Below the pieces are notes generated by a model. The model saw only the letters and a program-made list of their open reading frames with translations. It ran no database searches and had not been told where the DNA came from. Below are positions 33,524 through 41,336 of a stretch of 64,000 nucleotides of DNA, piece by piece. Both the position numbers and the translations under genes were made by a program. The first letter of the stretch is position 1. The number at the start of each line of letters is the position of its first letter. Source of the DNA: Chloroflexi bacterium HGW-Chloroflexi-6 (GTDB lineage Bacteria; Chloroflexota; Anaerolineae; Anaerolineales; Villigracilaceae); the NCBI GenBank assembly GCA_002840685.1, contig PHBU01000010.1, forward strand, positions 1-64,000. Direction: 5' to 3'.

Positions 33524-33653
33524 GTTGGCCGAAATTATACCCGCCCCGCTTGCAAATGCACAATACAGGGTCTTATGGGTTTGTGATCACAGGCATGATC
33601 TGCCGCCAAAAGTTTCTGGTAAGATTGGGGCACGTTGCTTGGAGGTAATTTTA

Positions 33654-34466
33654 ATGAATTTTGGAACTGAACTTGAATTCCGTTTGCTGGATTTTCTGCC
33701 GAGATTGGGGCTGGCGCTGGTGATTTTTGTTGCCAGCCTGTATTTTTCCAAATTTTTAAGCGGCCTGGTGCGCCGTGCGCTGCAAAAACGAAGCCTGATG
33801 CCCAATGCCGCCAACCTGATCGTCGATATGACCCGCTGGGGAATCCTGACGCTCGGGACGGTCATGGCTTTCCAACAATTCGTTGATGTGACAGCGTTCC
33901 TGGCCGGGTTGGGGATCATCGGCTTTACAGTCGGTTTTGCCTTGCAGGATGTGATGAAAAACTTTGCTTCGGGCATTATTTTGCTGGTGCAGCAGCCGTT
34001 CCGGGTCGGTGATTCGGTCGAGGTCGGCGCTTATGAAGGGACTGTCCGCACGATCGATCTGCGTTCCACCGAAATCCAGACCTTTGATGGGCGCATCGCC
34101 ATTTTACCGAACGCGGATGTCTTGAACCATGCGATTGTCAATTACACTCGCAGCCTGCAGCGCCGGGTGGAAGTGATCGTCGGCATCGACTATGCTTCCG
34201 ACTTGAAACTGGCGCGTGATACGGCCCTCGAGGCGATCCGTGTCATCCCGGGTTATCTCGAAGAGCCGGCAGCGCTGGTGGTCTTCAAGGATTTCGGCGA
34301 TTTCTCGGTCGATATGTCGGTATTTGTCTGGATTGACACTGCTCAGACCAGTCCGCCAAAAGCGCGGGATGCCGCGATCGAGGCCATCAAACAGGCCTTC
34401 GATGCGCATAATATCCACATCCCCTCCCCATTGCGGACGGTTATGATGGACGGCAGTGAAAAGTAA
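33654..34466 (+). CDS. MscS-family small-conductance mechanosensitive channel
   Basis: About 270 residues from the ATG at 33654, chosen for GGAG at 33641-33644 nine bases ahead. Three membrane helices lie in the first 125 residues, ending with the pore region VTAFLAGLGIIGFTVGFALQDVMKNFASGIIL. The beta domain follows with RVGDSVEVGAYEGTVRTIDLRSTEI and LPNADVLNHAIVNYTR, then the alpha/beta C-terminal domain. Such channels release solutes on osmotic downshift. Single gene, divergent from tsaE. Confidence 0.94.
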   Translation: MNFGTELEFRLLDFLPRLGLALVIFVASLYFSKFLSGLVRRALQKRSLMPNAANLIVDMTRWGILTLGTVMAFQQFVDVTAFLAGLGIIGFTVGFALQDVMKNFASGIILLVQQPFRVGDSVEVGAYEGTVRTIDLRSTEIQTFDGRIAILPNADVLNHAIVNYTRSLQRRVEVIVGIDYASDLKLARDTALEAIRVIPGYLEEPAALVVFKDFGDFSVDMSVFVWIDTAQTSPPKARDAAIEAIKQAFDAHNIHIPSPLRTVMMDGSEK

Positions 34467-34487
34467 GGGTTTCAGTAAAAGATAACT

Positions 34488-34539
34488 ACGAGGGCGCGAA
34501 GAAAGTCTTTCTTCGCGCCCTCGTGTCTTTGTGGTGAAG
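34488..34539. repeat. palindromic repeat after mscS
   Basis: ACGAGGGCGCGAAGAAAG (34488-34505) and CTTTCTTCGCGCCCTCGT (34507-34524) are perfect 18-bp arms around one base. The tail GTGTCTTTGTGGTGAAG is identical to the end of the repeat at 26953-27014. It may double as the mscS terminator. Confidence 0.75.
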
Positions 34540-34574
34540 ATTTCTGTTTTGATGGTAATTTTGAGAAACAAAAA

Positions 34575-34665
34575 AGGCCTCAATCTCTGAGACCTTTAGG
34601 TGGGCGCAACCCACAGGGCAAGCGGGACTCGACAGCGTCCCCTTTGGGGAACCCCTGACCTTATC
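34575..34665 (-). pseudogene. decayed duplicate of the tRNA-Val 3' half and terminator
   Basis: Compared with the intact tRNA at 34728-34801, this stretch repeats the terminator hairpin (AGGCCTCA 34575-34582, TGAGACCT 34588-34595), the acceptor end TGGGCGCAA (34601-34609), GGGACTCGA (34624-34632) and AACCCCTGACCTT (34649-34661). Insertions of about 14 and 16 bases separate them. No cloverleaf can form. It looks like an old tandem tRNA copy that has been disrupted. Confidence 0.65.
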
Positions 34666-34694
34666 ATCCCTTCAATAGGGGCGTCGGTGGAAAA

Positions 34695-34720
34695 CAAAAA
34701 AGATCTCATTTCTGAGACCT
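34695..34720 (-). terminator. terminator of tRNA-Val
   Basis: On the minus strand AGGTCTCA, a GAAA tetraloop and TGAGATCT form a stem (34701-34720) followed by TTTTTT (34695-34700). It lies 7 bases after the tRNA 3' end. Confidence 0.85.
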
Positions 34721-34727
34721 TCTTAGG

Positions 34728-34801
<74 letters not shown>

Positions 34802-34826
34802 GTGCGCCGAATTATACTCGAAAAAT

Positions 34827-35366
34827 TCAGGTTGATTGATACACTCTCAGGCCGCCCATATCCATTAATCGGGTGGCCAGCCCCGACTGCGCCGCGCTTT
34901 GCAGGCGATTTATGATCGATTCGTAAAGTTGCGGGTCATGCCACAGGTGTTTGAGCGCGTGACGCGAGAGCAAGTCTGCACCGCGATTGTGTTTGCGCGG
35001 CAGCCACTGCCAGCGCAAGTTAATGAAATGCCGCGCCAGGCGCACAGCGCGCGCATAGAGCGGTTTGACCGCCAGGGATGAAATGCTGGCTGAACCCTGC
35101 ATCTGGCCAATGACACTCTTGGCATCGCCGCACACCAAAACACGTTCATCGTAGACACCCATATCCAGGAGCGCTTCCAATCCTTCGACCAGGGCCAGAT
35201 ATTCCGCAATATTTGCGTTGGCATCCTGGCTGCGCGCAAATGTGCCATGCCCATGCGCGATAACCTGTTTGCCGCGCAAAATCCGCCAGCCGTAGCACAT
35301 AATCCCCGCCGATGAATGTTCTTCGTCTGTATTGCGAAACAATCCGTCAAATTCCAGCCGCAGCAT
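34827..35366 (-). CDS. RNase H-fold protein
   Basis: About 179 residues from the ATG at 35366 (CAGGAG upstream). Residues 1-130 form an RNase HI-like domain with all four expected acidic positions: FDG near residue 7, the Glu in NIAEYLALVEGLEAL, the Asp in VCGDAKSVIGQM and the Asp in HNRGADLLSR. Two strands show the usual WQWLPRKHN. The extra C-terminal 45 residues (LWHDPQLYESIINRLQ) are not part of RNase HI. It probably cuts RNA in RNA-DNA hybrids; stand-alone homologues of this kind are poorly studied. Confidence 0.85.
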   Translation of the reverse strand: MLRLEFDGLFRNTDEEHSSAGIMCYGWRILRGKQVIAHGHGTFARSQDANANIAEYLALVEGLEALLDMGVYDERVLVCGDAKSVIGQMQGSASISSLAVKPLYARAVRLARHFINLRWQWLPRKHNRGADLLSRHALKHLWHDPQLYESIINRLQSAAQSGLATRLMDMGGLRVYQST

Positions 35367-35680
35367 AAATGTCTCCTGAATCAAAAGACGCGCCCGCGAA
35401 AACCAATTTCGCAAGTGCGTCAGAGCGATTGAAAGACAGGCGAATTGATGAAATTCGCGCTGATGAAGATTTTTCGATTTGGGATGAGCGTGCCTTGCCT
35501 TTTCTCAAAGATTCACTCTGCCTGCAATGTTTTTCAATTCTATTCTGCAATTTTTGCGAGCAAAAGTCAATCAATATTCTGTAAAAATTTGTTTAACGAT
35601 TGCCGGGAAACCGCGCAGGGAATATGTTAAACTTTGACTGTCCAAACGAAGGTTTCAAAGACAACCGATAGGAGTTTTAA
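35367..35680. other. gene-less divergent promoter region
   Basis: 314 bp between the RNase H-like gene and the FAH-family gene, AT-rich toward the right. A short plus-strand open frame from 35369 has no ribosome binding site and no recognisable product, so I do not call it. TATGTTAAACT near 35622-35632 could include a -10 box for the right-hand gene, whose AGGAG ribosome binding site is at 35670-35675. No tRNA, riboswitch or repeat was recognised. Confidence 0.5.
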
Positions 35681-36439
35681 ATGCGTTTTATTCGCTTTCA
35701 ATTTAAAGACCAACCGGCCCGCCAGGGCTGGATTTTGGATGACAAAATCGGCGAGGTGGAAGGCGACTTTTTCGGTGAATATCGCCGCCTGAAGGCCGAG
35801 ATTCCGCTCGAAGATGTGCGGCTGTTGGCCCCGGTTTTGCCGGGAAAAATTATCTGCGTCGGCCGAAATTATGCAGACCATGCCAAAGAACACGGCGTTG
35901 AAGTTCCCAAAGTGCCGCTGATCTTCATGAAGCCGCCCTCTTCGGTTATCGGCCCCGGTGATGCGGTTGTTTTGCCGCATCAGTCGCAGCAGGTGGAGCA
36001 TGAGGCCGAACTGGTTGCGGTGATCGGCAAGCGCGGACGCAATATTACGGCGGAAGCAGCCCGCGATTATATTTTTGGCTATACCATCGGCAATGACATC
36101 ACAGCCCGCGACCTGCAAAAAACCGATGGACAGTGGACGCGCGCCAAGGGCTTCGACACCTTCTGTCCGTTTGGACCGTGGATCGATACTGAGTTTGACC
36201 CCTCTGATGCGCTCATCACCTGCCGGGTCAGCGGACAGCCGCGCCAGATGGGTTCGACCCGCGACATGGTTTTCAGCGTCGGGACGTTGGTTGCCTTTGT
36301 CTCATCGGTCATGACCCTCGAGCCGGGCGATCTGATCTTTACCGGCACGCCCGCCGGGGTGGGTCCGCTGCTCGATGGAGACGAGGTGATCGTCGAAATT
36401 GAAGGCCTGGGTACGCTCAAGAACCCGGTTAAAAAGTAA
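35681..36439 (+). CDS. fumarylacetoacetate hydrolase-family protein
   Basis: A 252-residue FAH-fold hydrolase or decarboxylase. After an N-terminal domain of about 60 residues come IICVGRNYADHAKEHG, PLIFMKPPSSVIGPGDAV, the metal site HEAELVAVIGKRGRN (Glu residues), GYTIGNDITARDLQ, and TGTPAGVGPLLDGD. Metal-dependent relatives act on acylpyruvates, oxaloacetate or 2-hydroxyhepta-2,4-diene-1,7-dioate. No aromatic-degradation genes adjoin, so acylpyruvase or oxaloacetate decarboxylase activity is as likely as ring-cleavage metabolism. Own promoter and terminator. Confidence 0.92.
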   Translation: MRFIRFQFKDQPARQGWILDDKIGEVEGDFFGEYRRLKAEIPLEDVRLLAPVLPGKIICVGRNYADHAKEHGVEVPKVPLIFMKPPSSVIGPGDAVVLPHQSQQVEHEAELVAVIGKRGRNITAEAARDYIFGYTIGNDITARDLQKTDGQWTRAKGFDTFCPFGPWIDTEFDPSDALITCRVSGQPRQMGSTRDMVFSVGTLVAFVSSVMTLEPGDLIFTGTPAGVGPLLDGDEVIVEIEGLGTLKNPVKK

Positions 36440-36457
36440 ATCTATAGGACGAAAGAC

Positions 36458-36493
36458 AAACCCTGGTCGGGTGTTTTTGCCCGGCCAGGGTTT
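36458..36493. terminator. bidirectional terminator
   Basis: AAACCCTGGTCGGG (36458-36471) pairs with CCCGGCCAGGGTTT (36480-36493), one G-T wobble, followed by TTTG on the plus strand. It separates the convergent FAH-family gene and the propeller gene ending at 36506. Confidence 0.85.
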
Positions 36494-36505
36494 TGATTCC
36501 ACGTT

Positions 36506-39256
36506 CTATGGTTTTGGCTGCCAGACAGGAGAATGTTCATCGAAGCCGGATTGAGTTATTCGCACCGGCCGGGTGGATGGGTCTGCCAGCGCGGCAGCCA
36601 GGTCGAGTAGATACAAGTGCTGTGTTCCCGGCGTTTCCAAATCTGCATCCAGAACGATCGATTCTCCGTTGGGTGACCAGGCCTGTATCGCCTGGACATA
36701 GGAATTTATGGGGTAGTTCAGGATTGGGGATAGTTGCCCATCGATTTTTCCCAGGTAGAGCCCGGTTCCACCCGCATCGCAAGACAGGCGAACCAGAATT
36801 TGCCGATGGTCTGGCGACCACTCCAGACTCGCTTGCGATAGGCTAAATTGCCAATCGACAATTTCACATTGTTCCGGGGCGAGTTGCCAGGATGTCCGGA
36901 GGTTGGCTATTCCGCTCGATAGCTGCATCAAATCCCAGCCGTTGGTTGTGCGTTGCAGGTAGTACAAACTGCCATTTGTTTCCATCCAGCCGTCCAGCGG
37001 GGTTTCAGATTGGACAACCGCGATCGGGGTCGGATTCTCTAATTGGATTTTGTACAGCGTCGAGTGTAGGGATTCCAAAGTACTTGGATCATTCTCGTTT
37101 TCGATGTAGTAGAGCCACTTGCCATCACTTGACCAGCCAAGGTGTTTGATCTCTGAATTGCGCTGGCTGCTTAATTCCACATCTTGAAGGATGGTTTCTC
37201 CTTCAGTGTTGATGATTTTAATCTGATAATTAGTTTGTTCATCTGACCACGACGAAACCAAGGTGCCGATTTTTTGACTGTCCGGCGACCAGGATATGCT
37301 GAACCAATCGGAATCGGTGCCGTTCTCCAGTTGAGTCAGTTCGCTGCCATCAGGGCGCATGATATAGAGACTCCAGGGTGCGCCTCCAGTCAGCGAGCGG
37401 GTGAAAGCCAGCCATTGCCCATCCGGCGACCAGCTCAGGTTTGTTTCAAATTCCGGGCTGTTGGTCAGGTTGAGCGGACCATCACTTCCATCGCTTTTGA
37501 TTAGGAAAATATCGTAGGCGCCATTGCGCCCTGAAAGAAAAGCGATCTGGTCGCCGTTGTTTTCGCCATTCCAGCGTGGAGAGACAGTGGCAGCCTCGGC
37601 GCCACGCGACAGTTCCGGTTGGGGTGTTTCCGGCCAGTACGGAACCGGTTGCAGCACTGGAACATTCTCTTCGTTCCATTTGCCGCTCCAAAGCAGGGTT
37701 GGTTGCAATGTGTCAGCCCGGATTTGAATCAACTCCATCTGGCCGGTTGCGGCGTTTTGTATCCGCGCCAGCGCGAATTGATCATCCGCCGACCAGCTGA
37801 ACTGGTAGGCGCTCCAGACCTCATCGTATTCTGCAATCGTTTTGATCTGGCCGGATGTCAGGTCGAGATGATACAGCTCTGATTTTTCCTTATTCGGACA
37901 GGAGAGTGCCAGGAGGGCTTGTGTGCCGCGATTGGCAATACCCCAGTTCTCCTGGTATCCAGCATCGCTATTTTGGGGTACTTCGCAAAGTTTTTGCGGA
38001 TACCAGTTTGCGATAGAGAATACTTTCCCGTTTTCTTGTTTGAGCCAGGAATAATGGAGACCACCCTGACTCTGGCTGGTGATGTAATACAAGCGATCTG
38101 CTTCATCCAGCCAGGTTCCTGCCGGAAACCCTTCTGCCAGCACATAGCCGCTTACCACTTGCTCAGGTTTTTCTTGATCGTTGGCGGCAACTTTTGCGAT
38201 GCCCCAATTCCCTGAGCGGTTGTTGTAATCTATATACACAAATTGCTCATCCGTTGACCAGGCGAGCGGGGAGGCGTTGGTCCAGAAGAGATCACCATTT
38301 GCCGATTTTCCTTCGCTGAGAACCCTGCGATTTGTTCCGTCGATATTGACTACTTCAACGGGTGGCTGGTTGTTAATATCGCCACTGGCTACGAACGCGA
38401 TCTGACTGCCATCCGGCGACCAGATCGCCTGTGCCAGGGCTTCGTCCAGAACAAAGCTTGCCGCGCCGCTTTCAACATCGATCAACTCGACATTCCATGT
38501 ACCTTGCTGGTCGGTATGCACAAGCAGCGATTTGCCATCTGGCGACCAGACATTACTGGAATAACCAGCGGCTGGATTAAAGGCTTCGTTGGCCGGGCTG
38601 CTGGTGATCTGTTTCAGTCCGCTGCCATCGGGGCTGACGATGAAAATATCGCGATTGCCGTTGCGGTCACTCTCGAAGGCAATGAAACGTCCATCTGGGG
38701 ACCAGGTCGGTCTGCCGTCGTAGCCGGGATCGTTGCTGATATTGATGGCTGCCTGACCCAACCCACGCACTACGAAAATTTCCATATCCCCATTTGGCCC
38801 AGTGTTCATAAAAACAACCGGGCGCGATTCAACCTCCGGCTCGCACAGGATGTTATCGCAGTTCTCGGGCGTAACGGAGGTTGGAGGGGGCGTGCCGTTT
38901 TCCGTTGCAGGATTCGCGAATTGGGGAATGGCGTAAACGAAAGCAAAGGCAACCAGAATTAAGACTATTGCCCCGGCCAGGGTACTAAAACCAAATTGAA
39001 TGCGATTCATAGCGATGTTCCTCCTGTTTTGTGCTTGCACTCGGGCAAGAATGTTGGCAGAAGGCTCATGTTTGGATTCAAGGCGGGCTTTCAAGACATC
39101 GTTCAGGCGCAAATTCAGGGCTTGAAGTTCGGCAGCCTGCGCGAGACAGCTTTCGCAACTTTGCAGGTGTTCATCCAGCATCTGGCGCTCGCTCTCATTC
39201 AGCAAGTCGTCAGACGCGGCGCGCATCAGGCGCTGGGCATCTTCATGAGTGATCAT
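36506..39256 (-). CDS. giant anti-sigma factor fused to an extracytoplasmic TolB-like beta-propeller
   Basis: A 916-residue single-pass membrane protein. Residues 1-60 hold an anti-sigma zinc-binding motif H30-x3-C34-x2-C37 (DEHLQSCESCLAQ). One membrane helix spans about 85-111 (FSTLAGAIVLILVAFAFVYAIP). The remaining 790 residues outside consist of PD40/WD40-like repeats: SPDGRFIAFESDRNGNRDIF, WSPDGQWLAFTRS, and many WSxDxQ repeats, enough for two propellers. Its start overlaps the stop of the ECF sigma gene (ATGA). The cytoplasmic part should hold the sigma factor and the propeller should sense an envelope signal; both roles are inferred from domains and coupling. Confidence 0.88.
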   Translation of the reverse strand: MITHEDAQRLMRAASDDLLNESERQMLDEHLQSCESCLAQAAELQALNLRLNDVLKARLESKHEPSANILARVQAQNRRNIAMNRIQFGFSTLAGAIVLILVAFAFVYAIPQFANPATENGTPPPTSVTPENCDNILCEPEVESRPVVFMNTGPNGDMEIFVVRGLGQAAINISNDPGYDGRPTWSPDGRFIAFESDRNGNRDIFIVSPDGSGLKQITSSPANEAFNPAAGYSSNVWSPDGKSLLVHTDQQGTWNVELIDVESGAASFVLDEALAQAIWSPDGSQIAFVASGDINNQPPVEVVNIDGTNRRVLSEGKSANGDLFWTNASPLAWSTDEQFVYIDYNNRSGNWGIAKVAANDQEKPEQVVSGYVLAEGFPAGTWLDEADRLYYITSQSQGGLHYSWLKQENGKVFSIANWYPQKLCEVPQNSDAGYQENWGIANRGTQALLALSCPNKEKSELYHLDLTSGQIKTIAEYDEVWSAYQFSWSADDQFALARIQNAATGQMELIQIRADTLQPTLLWSGKWNEENVPVLQPVPYWPETPQPELSRGAEAATVSPRWNGENNGDQIAFLSGRNGAYDIFLIKSDGSDGPLNLTNSPEFETNLSWSPDGQWLAFTRSLTGGAPWSLYIMRPDGSELTQLENGTDSDWFSISWSPDSQKIGTLVSSWSDEQTNYQIKIINTEGETILQDVELSSQRNSEIKHLGWSSDGKWLYYIENENDPSTLESLHSTLYKIQLENPTPIAVVQSETPLDGWMETNGSLYYLQRTTNGWDLMQLSSGIANLRTSWQLAPEQCEIVDWQFSLSQASLEWSPDHRQILVRLSCDAGGTGLYLGKIDGQLSPILNYPINSYVQAIQAWSPNGESIVLDADLETPGTQHLYLLDLAAALADPSTRPVRITQSGFDEHSPVWQPKP

Positions 39257-39801
39257 ACTTGCCCTTCTTTCAGAACATCGCGCAGGCGTTCGCGAGCGGT
39301 ATTCAGTCGGGAATGAACTGTGCCCGGAGGGACACCCAGAATTTGCGCAATCTCGGCCACCGGCAGGTCGTGATAATAGCGCAGCAGCACCGGCAAACGG
39401 TGTTTTTCATCGAGTTGGCAAATGCTTTGCCAGATTCGCTCGTCCGCTTCGTTTTGGATGATGCTTTCCTCGGGGTGGGTCGCCGGTTGGGTGTGGAAAA
39501 TTCCCTGCAAAACGTTTTGCAGGCGCTGGCGGTTCTTGCGTCGCTCATAACGATTGCGACAAACATTGACCGTAATGCTGTACAACCAGGTTTTGAAGGA
39601 TGCATTGCCGCGGAACGAATCGAGGGCGCGCAAAACGGCCAAAAAAGCCTCTTGTGTGCAGTCTTCGGCTTCGTCAGGGTCGTTCAGGATGGAAAATGCC
39701 AGGCGATAGAGTTCCTTCTGGTAGGTGCAAACCAGTTTCTCCACTGCCACGGCATCCCCATCGCGGCAGAGTTCCAGCCAGCGGGTATCCATAGTGAGCA
39801 T
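39253..39801 (-). CDS. ECF-subfamily RNA polymerase sigma factor
   Basis: A 182-residue group 4 sigma factor with region 2 (about residues 23-90: LYRLAFSILNDPDEAEDCTQEAFLAVLRAL, FKTWLYSITVNVCRNRYERR) and region 4 (about 125-178: LPVLLRYYHDLPVAEIAQILGVPPGTVHSRLNTARERL). It directs polymerase to stress promoters and is coupled to the downstream anti-sigma by a 4-bp overlap. Two ATGs, at 39801 and 39792, are possible; neither has a clear ribosome binding site. Confidence 0.94.
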   Translation of the reverse strand: MLTMDTRWLELCRDGDAVAVEKLVCTYQKELYRLAFSILNDPDEAEDCTQEAFLAVLRALDSFRGNASFKTWLYSITVNVCRNRYERRKNRQRLQNVLQGIFHTQPATHPEESIIQNEADERIWQSICQLDEKHRLPVLLRYYHDLPVAEIAQILGVPPGTVHSRLNTARERLRDVLKEGQV

Positions 39802-39863
39802 TCTAAAGGATTAGACAGGAGTCGTGCTAAAAATCTTCATTCAATTTCGAATGAAAGCAGCAA

Positions 39864-39886
39864 CAGGCGGCCCAGTGGGCCGCCTG
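39864..39886 (-). terminator. hairpin after the rRNA methyltransferase gene
   Basis: CAGGCGGCCC (39864-39873) and GGGCCGCCTG (39877-39886) form a perfect 10-bp stem with a 3-base loop. It lies 5 bp after the methyltransferase stop; the following T-run on the minus strand is interrupted (TTGCTGCTTTC). Confidence 0.7.
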
Positions 39887-39891
39887 CCTCT

Positions 39892-40542
39892 TTAAGCAAA
39901 GATGGATTCGCTGATTCGGGCCTCCTTGTCTGCCGCAAGCTCAACCGGAATACGGGCAGAGATCACCCAGCCGCGCGGGTCGCGGCCGACGGCCAGACGC
40001 CTGGCCCAGGTGGTTGGGCAGGCGCGTAAGGCGGCGGCATCCAGCGGTTGGGGCAGTCGGGTTTGAAATCCGGCCGATTGCAGACGCTCATACACCTGCC
40101 AGGTTCCGGCTTCCAGGTTCCAGCCTGCCTCAGCCAGCGCGCCGCCGTTCAGGCGAATGGTTAACTCCGCGTCCGGGCGGGCGACCCGCGCCAGCCCGCC
40201 CAACAGCGCCATATCGCCATCCAGCAAACTGCGCAGCAGGCTGCCCCAGGGAAAGTTGATCGTGATCTGGGCTGCCAACCCGTCCAGCCCGGCGGGCAGC
40301 GATTGGGCGCTGGCGATCAGGTATAAGGCGTTGGCCGGGCAGATGCGTGAGTTTTCGCGCAGGTTTTCGCGGCAGGCATCCAGTCCAATGAAGAAATCCT
40401 GGCGGTTTTGGGCCGACATATGGCGCACAAAGCGCCCGTCGCCGGTGCCCAGATCGAGCCAAATATGTTTATATCCCGCAATCCGGCGGGAGAATTCATC
40501 TGTGGTTAATTGAAAGGGCGTTTTGCCCCGCATGCTCTCCAT
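39892..40542 (-). CDS. KamB/NpmA-like 16S rRNA (adenine-1408) methyltransferase
   Basis: A 216-residue Rossmann methyltransferase. It matches the KamB/NpmA pattern along its length: GKTPFQLTTDEF, LDLGTGDGRFVRHMSAQN with D30, GLDACRENLRE, ITINFPWGSLLRSLLDGD with W99, and TTWARRLAVGRDPRGW near the end with the second key Trp. In NpmA, D30 and two tryptophans hold SAM and the flipped A1408; methylation there gives high aminoglycoside resistance. The ATG at 40542 is preceded by AGAAGGAG. This Shine-Dalgarno and the ATG both lie inside a long hairpin, so translation is probably conditional. Function is inferred from motifs; another rRNA adenine is possible. Confidence 0.82.
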   Translation of the reverse strand: MESMRGKTPFQLTTDEFSRRIAGYKHIWLDLGTGDGRFVRHMSAQNRQDFFIGLDACRENLRENSRICPANALYLIASAQSLPAGLDGLAAQITINFPWGSLLRSLLDGDMALLGGLARVARPDAELTIRLNGGALAEAGWNLEAGTWQVYERLQSAGFQTRLPQPLDAAALRACPTTWARRLAVGRDPRGWVISARIPVELAADKEARISESIFA

Positions 40543-40595
40543 GTTTTCTCCTTCTGTTCGTGAAATGAAAATAAAAACGAACAGAAGGCATGGAG
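40537..40595 (-). promoter_or_regulatory. leader hairpin sequestering RBS and start codon of the methyltransferase
   Basis: On the minus-strand mRNA CTCCATG (40589-40595) and CCTTCTGTTCGT (40577-40588) pair with CATGGAG (40537-40543) and ACGAACAGAAGG (40550-40561), leaving a 6-base bulge and a 15-base loop. The ribosome binding site AAGGAG and the start codon are in the paired arms. Upstream, 40596-40731 holds three more hairpins (AGACGG/CCGTCT 40616-40639, AGGCCC/GGGCCT 40686-40700, CGCTCC/GGAGCG 40712-40729). This is the layout of translational attenuators; the inducing signal is unknown. Confidence 0.75.
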
Positions 40596-40731
40596 GACCA
40601 CGGGCAAACGCAAACAGACGGCTGCGTCAGGCACCGTCTAGGTCGTCAGGATTCGGTTTTTTACGATTTAGGGGAAACGCAAAACAGGCCCGTTGGGCCT
40701 TGCAGTAACTTCGCTCCGATCTGGGAGCGGC

Positions 40732-40767
40732 TTAGCAGGGTGGTCGAGTCAAAAATTTGTTCATCAT
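40732..40767 (-). CDS. possible leaderless leader peptide, 11 residues
   Basis: ATG at 40767 opens MMNKFLTRPPC and a TAA stop, ahead of the hairpins of the methyltransferase leader. The first base lies exactly 6 nt after TATAAT (40774-40779), so the mRNA could begin at the ATG. Leader peptides that stall ribosomes control several rRNA methyltransferase genes. There is no homology to support this short frame, so it is a hypothesis from position only. Confidence 0.35.
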   Translation of the reverse strand: MMNKFLTRPPC

Positions 40768-40773
40768 GAGAAA

Positions 40774-40779
40774 ATTATA
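40774..40779 (-). promoter_or_regulatory. -10 box of the methyltransferase leader
   Basis: A perfect minus-strand TATAAT (ATTATA on the plus strand). No convincing -35 is seen 17 bases further up. The transcript would carry a leader of about 225 bases before the methyltransferase ATG, unusual in this window where leaders are short or absent. Confidence 0.6.
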
Positions 40780-40833
40780 GCATCGCGCCAAAGTGTTGGA
40801 TATTAGAGTTTTGTATGTGAATTTTCGTGATCA

Positions 40834-40932
40834 TCACCGCCGCCAGCCGCCAGCCGCCACAAGCGCCTCGGCGAATACCTGCCAATCGAGCGTTTTCGCC
40901 TCGCGCGTATCGAGCCATTCGGCCATGCTCAT
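40834..40932 (-). CDS. small ORF coupled to the thioesterase gene
   Basis: A 32-residue frame, MSMAEWLDTREAKTLDWQ... ending AAGGWRR, starts at 40932 with its ATG overlapping the thioesterase TGA (ATGA), the same coupling used by real gene pairs in this window. Composition is gene-like, with acidic and Trp residues. The end is followed by repeats of CCGCCAG on the plus strand. It may be a small protein or the remnant of a longer gene. I recognise no family. Confidence 0.4.
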   Translation of the reverse strand: MSMAEWLDTREAKTLDWQVFAEALVAAGGWRR

Positions 40933-41321
40933 TTGCCTTTTGACTGTACCTTAGCCATGAATCTGGCTTCGTCGATCATAAAGCGCTCGTGGGATGCCTC
41001 GCCGATCTTCTCGATTTCATCCCAGGCTTCGATCTTGAAAACCAGCTTTCGCCCCTCGATCTCGATCAACTTTGCTGCAACCCGCACTTTCATCCCGACC
41101 GGGGTCGGGGCCAGGTGGCGTACTTCGATCCATCCGCCGACCGTCGTTTGTCCGGTCGGTAAATGCCCTTCCAGCGCCAGCACGGCGGTCTTCTCCATCG
41201 CGCCGACCAGGGCGGGGGTGCTGTAGACCGGCACCAATCCACTGCCCCAGCGGGAGGCGGTGTCGGCTTCAGTGACATTCAGTTCAAAATCAGCCCGCAG
41301 GCCAGCGGCCAGGTTGCTCAT
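40929..41321 (-). CDS. hotdog-fold thioesterase, FlK-like
   Basis: A 130-residue hotdog protein resembling fluoroacetyl-CoA thioesterase FlK and its many housekeeping relatives. Motifs are YSTPALVGAMEKTA near residues 33-46 (Thr and Glu of the active site), TTVGGWIEVRHLAPTPVGMKV with the catalytic-type His, and EKIGEASHERFMI. FlK uses Thr42, Glu50 and His76; equivalents are visible here. The real substrate is probably a CoA ester unrelated to fluoroacetate. GGAG precedes the ATG. A small ORF overlaps its end. Confidence 0.88.
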   Translation of the reverse strand: MSNLAAGLRADFELNVTEADTASRWGSGLVPVYSTPALVGAMEKTAVLALEGHLPTGQTTVGGWIEVRHLAPTPVGMKVRVAAKLIEIEGRKLVFKIEAWDEIEKIGEASHERFMIDEARFMAKVQSKGK

Positions 41322-41336
41322 GGTTTCTCCAGAATT

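Noticed and set aside
35369..35584. 71-residue plus-strand ORF after the RNase H-like gene start
   Set aside because: No ribosome binding site, composition unlike a protein at its end (SILFCNFCEQKSINIL), and it lies in a divergent promoter region.
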